From: Pristionchus mayeri
Lineage: Eukaryota > Nematoda > Chromadorea > Rhabditida > Neodiplogasteridae
Direction: 5' to 3'
Assembly (NCBI GenBank): GCA_036245805.1
Contig: BTRK01000003.1
Location: 24,066,685-24,130,684 of the forward strand
Length of the DNA: 64,000 bases
The notes under the pieces are model-generated. The model was not told the DNA's origin, did no database searches, and worked only from the letters and a program-made list of their open reading frames with translations. Below, piece by piece: positions 58,501 through 64,000 of this stretch. Position 1 is the first letter of the stretch. Every line of letters begins with the position of its first letter. The translations under genes and the position numbers were made by a program.

Positions 58501-61500
58501 CTCCACATTGCTTATCGGATGATTAATTGTGACACGAGGGTACTACAGGGAGGAGAAGGACGCAGTGATGCTACAGATGGCAGAGATGAAGCAGCATTAT
58601 GCAGATCAGATGAGGACGATGGAGGCAGAGGAGGAATTGAGTCAGAAGAGACTTCTCCTCTCTTCCAAGGATATCGAGCAGAGATTCAATCAAGTGAGGA
58701 GAAAGGGATATTATGAAACACCCAATGAATATTATAGTTGCGACAAGATTACGAAGTGCTCAAAGTGGAATACTCGCAGTCGGTGGCTGCATCTGAAGCC
58801 AATGTCAGTTCCTTTTATATATCTAATTGATTATATAAAGATAGACGATTGTAAAGGAGAGTCCAATTATTCAAAAAAGTTATTTGTAGCTGATATAGGA
58901 ATATAATCTTTTATCCGTCCATATGTAAATGCATGAAATTTGCTTTTTTTTGGGCGTACAATGTAGTTTTTTTCTACTAATAGAGTTCGGCAAGATAGTG
59001 ATGTGGGCTCAATGTTTTATTGGTCATGTCGTCTCAGCGATATATCTGTAGACGTTCACGCAAAAAAATCATTTTTTATTGCGCGACAAATACATTTTTT
59101 ATAATTTTCTCGAATTTCCCAATTTCCTCAGAAATAATTTGGAAAAATCCTTGCTGTGCTGTATATATATGCGTTGTAAGTATTTAATGGTTGTGTAGGG
59201 TCCGAACGCCTTCGACTACCGCAACACCGTCGCCACTCTCAACAACCAGATGGCTCTCATTCGGGCGGATTGCCTCAAGTTTAAGACGAAGTGGAAGACG
59301 GCGGTCACTGGGCTTTCCTCGGTGAGACGATGTCCATACGAATAGTGATTGGTAGAGGGATGAGATGGAATGATTGGTTCGTTGTCAGTTGCAACGGAAG
59401 ATGGAGAGTGAGAGGATGCGACTGCAGAAGTACGTGTTGATCCCCCTGAATGAAGAGGACATCAAGGTGAGTCCCCCTTGAAGAGAGAACCGTCAAGGGA
59501 AGAGCAGGAGTTGTCGACGGAGACGGAAGATGAGAGTGGACAGATGGAAGACGGCGTCGTCAATGGAGTCACCAAAGAATCAGCGGCACTTGCCAAGTTG
59601 GAGAAAGAGGTGCATCACTAGTTTAACTCATTCTTCATTCTTTATTTGTTCATTTGTATAAGAAGGCGATTTGAGAAAAAGCTGTTGCAAGCATCGGTGA
59701 ACACAATGAAGATCTCACTGGCTAAATTATTGAAGAAGGACGATAGGAGACTGATGTGGAATGATGACTGCTTGCGGTGAGGAGAAAACATTAATAATTT
59801 ATATACACAATCTGTTTTTGTGTGAGTATGTGTCATACTCCGTGATTACCTCTCGTTCTCTACAATATCACTTCCCTCTACCGAACACGAGATTACATGT
59901 ATCTTTCACTCGAGTGTTTCACTCGAGTGCCTACATTAGACTATGTCTAGTCTACCGTCCTCCCAGCTACTCCCCTTCCATGACCGATTCTCTAATTATT
60001 TGCCTATCTGATATTCACGCATCGTCCCCACACCCAATCGTTATTTCCGGTGATTTCAACTCTGACTCCCTTTCTGCCATTCCTACTCCCATTGATCGTC
60101 TATTCCGTGACTTCATAATTTCTGCTGACTTGTGTCATTTTAACATGTTACCTACGCGCGGCTCTAAATGTATCGATTGGGTCTTAGGTAGTGATCCCAC
60201 CTTAGTCTCGGCCATTTCTGTCGTTCCTCCTTTTCCTTCATGCGATCACTCTGGTCTGTCCTTCTCTCTTTCATCCTCTCAACTCCCCTCTCATCCTCCT
60301 TTGATTCATGACTTCTCCCGCGTCGACTATACTGCTTTATCCAACCATCTCCTATCTATTGACTGGCTATCCTTATTCCGTGACTGTCCTGATATCGATT
60401 CCTTATATCATCAATTCTCCTCCACTATTCACTCAGCTATCGATATATTTGTCCCTTACCGTACCCCTCGTCCTCCCTCTCTCTCTTATCCAAGCCACAT
60501 TGTCCGCCTAATTAAACATCGTGATCAGTTATTTGCTAAGATTCATATCCCAACTGTTAGAACCCTTTTTGACCAATGTAGTAAGAAATTACTTTCCGAG
60601 ATAGACAAATGGACGCGTTACTCCACCCGTAAAAAATTAGCTCGTTCCAAAGATTTGTATCGCCACATTTCTTCCCTCACTAAACCTAAGCTATCCATTC
60701 CTGAAATAGTCTCACCTGATAATGCACCAGTATTTGACAGTCTCTCTAAGTCTAATTTACTTGCCTCTGAATTCGCTTCTCATTTCACCATAGATGATGG
60801 TCTTCTCCCCCCCTCTCTTCTCCTTACCCATCCCTCCCTCACTCTCTCTATTCACTCTCTTCCCTCATGAAGTTTATAAATCATTACGCAAACTGTCACC
60901 CTCTTGTTCCACCGGTTATGATGGTATTCCTCAGATTATATTTTCTAGATGTGCGTATGCTCTCTCCACCCCCTTAGCGGATATCTATAATCTCAGTCTT
61001 ATTTCCGGGACTGTCCCATCAGCCTGGAAACATTCCCTTATTACTCCCATTCCTAAACCAGGAAAAGATAGCAAACTACCCTCCTCATACAGACCCATCT
61101 CTATCATTTCCCCTGCTGCCAAGACTATGGAGCGTCTCATCAAAGACCACCTCAATAGCCACCTTTCTCGCTTCAATATCCTCCCTTCTAACCAACATGG
61201 CTTCCGTTCTGGTGCTAGTGTTATCACAAATCTACTTACTTGTCAAAATGATTGGGCCACTTCTCATTCACGTAAGCTCATAACTGACGTAGTATATATT
61301 GATTTCACTCGTGCTTTCGATGTTGTTCCTTACCCTAAATTGCTCTCCCGATTATCTCATTACGGTATTCATGGTAATCTATTATTTTGGCTTGCTTCAT
61401 TTCTATCCGACCGCACTTTCTCCGTTCGATTGTCCTCCGTGACTAGTGACCCCTTCCAAATTATATCCGGTGTACCACAAGGCAGTATGCTAGGACCCAT

Positions 61501-62847
61501 CCTATTCTCCATCTATCTAGCTGATCTCTCTCGAACCTTATCCAAATTTCATAACGTATCCGTTCAATGTTATGTTGATGATGTCAAATTATATGTATCA
61601 TATAATAAGTCAACCAAATCGGCCATCACATCTGAATTTCAATCAGCACTTGACTGTCTCTTTGAATGGACCCAACTCAACCAATTGTCTCTATCTGCTT
61701 CTAAATGCTCTCATCTTCGTATAGGCTCCAAACAATCTTCCCCTCGGCTACAATATTAACTCCAATCAGTTACCCCTCGAGAATAACGTTCGTGATCTAG
61801 GAGTGCAAGTCCGCTCTGACCTCAAAAATTCTTGTTCTATTAAAACCCGTGCCCAGAAAGCGACCTCTAAGTTATTCCTTCTCCTCAAAGCCCTCCCTTT
61901 CAACTGCAGTTACAAAGCCTATGTCCTCCCCCTCCTTGACTTTGCATCTCCCTTTTGGAATCCTCACTATATCTGACATTGAGACTCTTGAAAAAGTACA
62001 ACATATTTTTAACCGACAAGAATTTTATCGTTGTTTCCCCTCCCCTTCATATCCTCTTTCTCTTCCGTCTTATTCTGATCGCATGAAAACTCTTGGCCTG
62101 CGCTCGCTTACTGAGAGGAGAGTCATAGTAGATCTTTGTATGACTCATATGATTATGACTGGTTCCAATATCATTCCTCGTTCTTCCTTCTATGTCTACA
62201 AACCCCAACGAGACCGAACCTCTTCCTTCGGTATCAACATTGAACTGACAACGAGCACCGCCAGATTCCATTCTTTTCCTGTAAGAACCTCCCGATGGTA
62301 TTCTCAACTTCCCGATGTCATTCGCACTGCCCCTAACATCCGAGTATTTAAGCATCGATTGGAGAACCACCCCATAGTTGCTGACCTCTCTCACCCTCAA
62401 TGACTCAGGAGAGTCCCCCCCCCCCTGCAATCGTTAATTATTTATGTCTTCATGGTATCGTCGCGCCTCGGGCGTAGGTAAATTAAATTATTAAATTAAA
62501 TTAGTATCGTTTTGCACTTCGGAGTATTCAAATTGCAGTCGTTTGAACGATCTGGAGAAGAGTTTGGCAGCAACGAAATCTGAATTGGCGGAGAAGACGA
62601 AGGAGGAAGAGGGACTGCTCAATGAGATGGAAGCTACTGGCCAGGTAAGTAACTCCCCCCCCCCCTTCTTCTCTTTCTATTTTGTGAAAATGCTTGCTTT
62701 TACTAGTTATCGGCATATATTGTCGTGCTTTTGAAAAATTGAATTAAATTACGTATTGATTAATTTAAAGGCATTCGAAGAATTGCAAGAGCAGAACGGG
62801 AAGCTGTTAAATAATATCAAAGAACAAGAGGAGAACAATTTGAAAGT
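55563..62847 (+). CDS. rfp-1: BRE1/RNF20-40 H2B ubiquitin ligase, 5' part
   Basis: E3 that monoubiquitinates histone H2B on transcribed chromatin. The start at 55563 gives MAKRSPSSDAEDSNSAEDEC and MHKRQRL, a nuclear-signal-like patch. Coiled-coil exons match the family: VDRFKLAKLGERTKVLQRMI, then IERLSARQDKDDNTLCMVNR with HWNR (human has IVNRYW), LDEDLALFRTQLGMEE, EIIDKLNSLSEENKILSRQN, LLETKNEEIKTQLDEKVFEV, EVIKETAEFKNLQMYY, MEAEEELSQKRLLLSSKDIE, DYEVLKVEYSQSVAASEAN, NTVATLNNQMALIRADCLKF. After the retrotransposon-bearing intron come NDLEKSLAATKSELAEKTKE, EEGLLNEMEATGQ and AFEELQEQNGKLLNNIKEQE, close to the human AFEDMQEQN region. The last exon seen ends at 62847. The RING finger must lie beyond 64000. 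The exon at about 59669-59776 (LLQASVNTMKISLAKLLKKD) fits the next junction phase, but its upstream junction is unsure. Confidence 0.88.
57104..57388. repeat. Two tandem copies of a 143-bp unit
   Basis: GAAGTTGTTCA at 57139 recurs at 57282, and CTAAAAATCTAATGC followed by CCTAATCAAATG recurs at the same 143-bp spacing. GTGGGCAGG and GTGGGTGGG at 57110 and 57253 extend the unit leftward. It lies in an rfp-1 intron. Confidence 0.8.
59809..60870 (+). pseudogene. Endonuclease fragment of the retrotransposon
   Basis: The C-terminal half of an apurinic-type endonuclease: CLVYRPPSYSPS, ISGDFNSDSL (metal-binding aspartate and asparagine) and PSCDHSGLSFSL (catalytic SDH-type histidine). The first part of the domain is missing. 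The frame continues into a linker with KHRDQLFAKIHIPTVRTLFD and DLYRHISSLTKP, then is lost near 60850. Confidence 0.8.
60830..62403 (+). pseudogene. Reverse transcriptase and C-terminal domain remnants
   Basis: RT blocks in order: CSTGYDGIPQIIF, PIPKPGKDSKLPSSYRPISI, NQHGFRSGASVITNL, VVYIDFTRAFDVV, SGVPQGSMLGPILFSIYLAD and the active site CYVDDVKLYV. The frame breaks at about 61759. Another frame (61849-62403) carries the C-terminal part with LEKVQHIFNR, MKTLGLRSLTERRVIVDL and WYSQLPDVI. At least two or three frame breaks mean that this copy cannot make an intact enzyme. Confidence 0.85.
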
Positions 62848-64000
62848 AAGCCGATAGCATGATTTTTGAAAGCCTTATGAGAGAAAGAGTGCACTGAACA
62901 ACCAGTTTCAAAATTATACAACAGTCATCTTCGGGAGGTCTGGGTATTAGAAAGTGGAACCTGTGATTTTCTTCGGTAAAAACATCACCTGCCTAAAATT
63001 CTAAAATCACATGGTTGCTCTTATTAATTTTCCGATATAGGTAGTAAAATTACGGAGCATTTCACCTATATTTAGATGTATACAATTCTACTTTCTTAAT
63101 TAGGGATTGTCATACCCTTCCCACCACTTCAGTTTATTCCGCGCTGCTCCTGTTTAAAGGTGGCCTAACGTAGGAGAAAGAGCATGAATAAAATGTGTGA
63201 CCGGTTAAAAGAATTACTCCTCAGCATTTAAAAATAGGGTCCCGCAAGTAAAATTTCAAATTCTTCCAAAAAAATCTTTTTGTATGGCAATTAGGTTATC
63301 GGCGATGCTGAATCTGAATGCCGTCGTTAGAAATTAATTAAATTTCAATTTGAGTAAGTATGAAGTGATCACTCTACAGGATGGTCCATAAATATGGTGA
63401 CAAGGTTTTTCAATCGGTTCTCGCGAACGAGTGGGGTTAGTGGCTCACTTTATAAAAATAACTTACTATGTATTATGGCTACCTATATTGAGGTTTTCAG
63501 CTGATTAGATTATACTCGATCTATTCTGAGAATTAAAATGCAAATCAGGAAAAGTATGCCGTCGCCGCTCACTTATTCGCCTTCTCTAGCTTCAAAACAG
63601 TAACAATTTCGCAAATTTCGTATGTATAAAAGGGTCATAATTTTGTCCAATCATTATCCTTTTGAATTCTGCTTGCAAATCTGGTACAGTGTTTAGATGA
63701 AAAATGTTATTTTGGAATGAATGAAAGCCAATATTTTCATCAAATTAAAACCTCAAAATCGATATTCTGATTTTCGCGTACCGAATAGCCGTAGGAACAA
63801 ATCAGTAAGAATGTGGCATAAACACAGCGAATTATGATTTTTAGAGGCATTTGAAATGTTCTGTGTTTGCATTTACGTTCGCGGGAGATGTAAGAATGAT
63901 TGTCCCCAGCGCGCCGTTCGCAAAAATCGCATATTTTTTATTCTCTCGACAATATTAAACTTGGCTTCTGGTCATTAATAGTATATTTCAATTCTACATG
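62848..64000. other. Large rfp-1 intron running off the window
   Basis: After the donor at 62848 no further rfp-1 exon was recognised. The sequence is AT-rich. No open frame of interest and no clear repeat pair inside the window. Confidence 0.5.

Larger units (their letters stand above)
59790..62510 (+). mobile_element. Decayed non-LTR retrotransposon in an rfp-1 intron
   Basis: A 5'-truncated LINE-like element on the same strand as rfp-1. It keeps the end of an endonuclease domain, a reverse transcriptase and a conserved C-terminal domain, each in a different frame. The 3' end is a short AAATTAAATTATTAAATTAA tail at 62481-62505. It lies wholly between the donor at about 59777 and the acceptor at 62538, whose phases match each other. 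Motif style (YVDD, PQGS, YRPISI) suggests the Jockey/CR1 group rather than R2, but placement needs a tree. Confidence 0.85.

Noticed and set aside
63378..63420. GATGGTCCATAAATATGGTG as a possible transposon end
   Set aside because: It recalled terminal sequences of some DNA transposons, but no mirrored partner or transposase lies in the window.

Overview
The window looks like nuclear DNA of a nematode, most likely a rhabditid close to but not in Caenorhabditis. Genes are dense and cut by many small GT-AG introns (often 40-100 nt). Likely trans-splice acceptors sit directly before several start codons. Five plus-strand genes (SNF5, Y14/RBM8A, peroxiredoxin-3, GPATCH1, NDUFA9) are packed 175-375 bp apart like an operon. 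From memory, four of them are also neighbours on the C. elegans R07E5 cosmid. Many other orthologues here (CLP1, CLIP-1, TRM44, BRE1/rfp-1) are, as I recall, also on C. elegans chromosome III. No rRNA, tRNA, CRISPR or bacterial-type feature was seen.

Layout. At 0.2-12.4 kb the genes run on the minus strand: CLP1 (6990-12373), an LCAD-like acyl-CoA dehydrogenase (3884-6617), an unidentified set of exons (2779-3827) and a dual-oxidase maturation factor (206-1747). At 14.2-26.3 kb is the plus-strand operon-like cluster. It converges on beta-sarcoglycan (26612-28636, minus), which is followed upstream by a muscle-type myosin heavy chain (28917-35606, minus) with an unusually short tail. A CLIP-type CAP-Gly coiled-coil protein spans 38122-47795 (plus). 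At 50.9-55 kb are a tRNA U44 methyltransferase and a two-RRM protein (both minus, about 70 bp apart). From 55563 a BRE1-type H2B ubiquitin ligase gene runs on the plus strand and leaves the window before its RING domain.

The non-coding part is shaped by inverted-repeat (fold-back/MITE-like) elements. Most lie inside single enlarged introns: the last intron of CLP1, intron 3 of NDUFA9, intron 1 of sarcoglycan, and two introns of the CLIP gene. A decayed non-LTR retrotransposon fills one BRE1 intron. Introns also carry long C/pyrimidine tracts on the coding strand, commonly just after the 5' splice site.

Themes. Several genes serve nuclear RNA and chromatin work: CLP1 in pre-mRNA 3' end and tRNA processing, Y14 in the exon junction complex, GPATCH1 in splicing, SNF5 in SWI/SNF remodelling, BRE1 in H2B ubiquitination, TRM44 in tRNA modification. 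Others serve mitochondria and redox: NDUFA9, PRDX3, the acyl-CoA dehydrogenase and DUOXA. The rest serve muscle and cytoskeleton: sarcoglycan, myosin and CLIP. Exon joins were inferred by eye from frame continuity and family knowledge. Coordinates of multi-exon CDS give outer limits, not exon lists.
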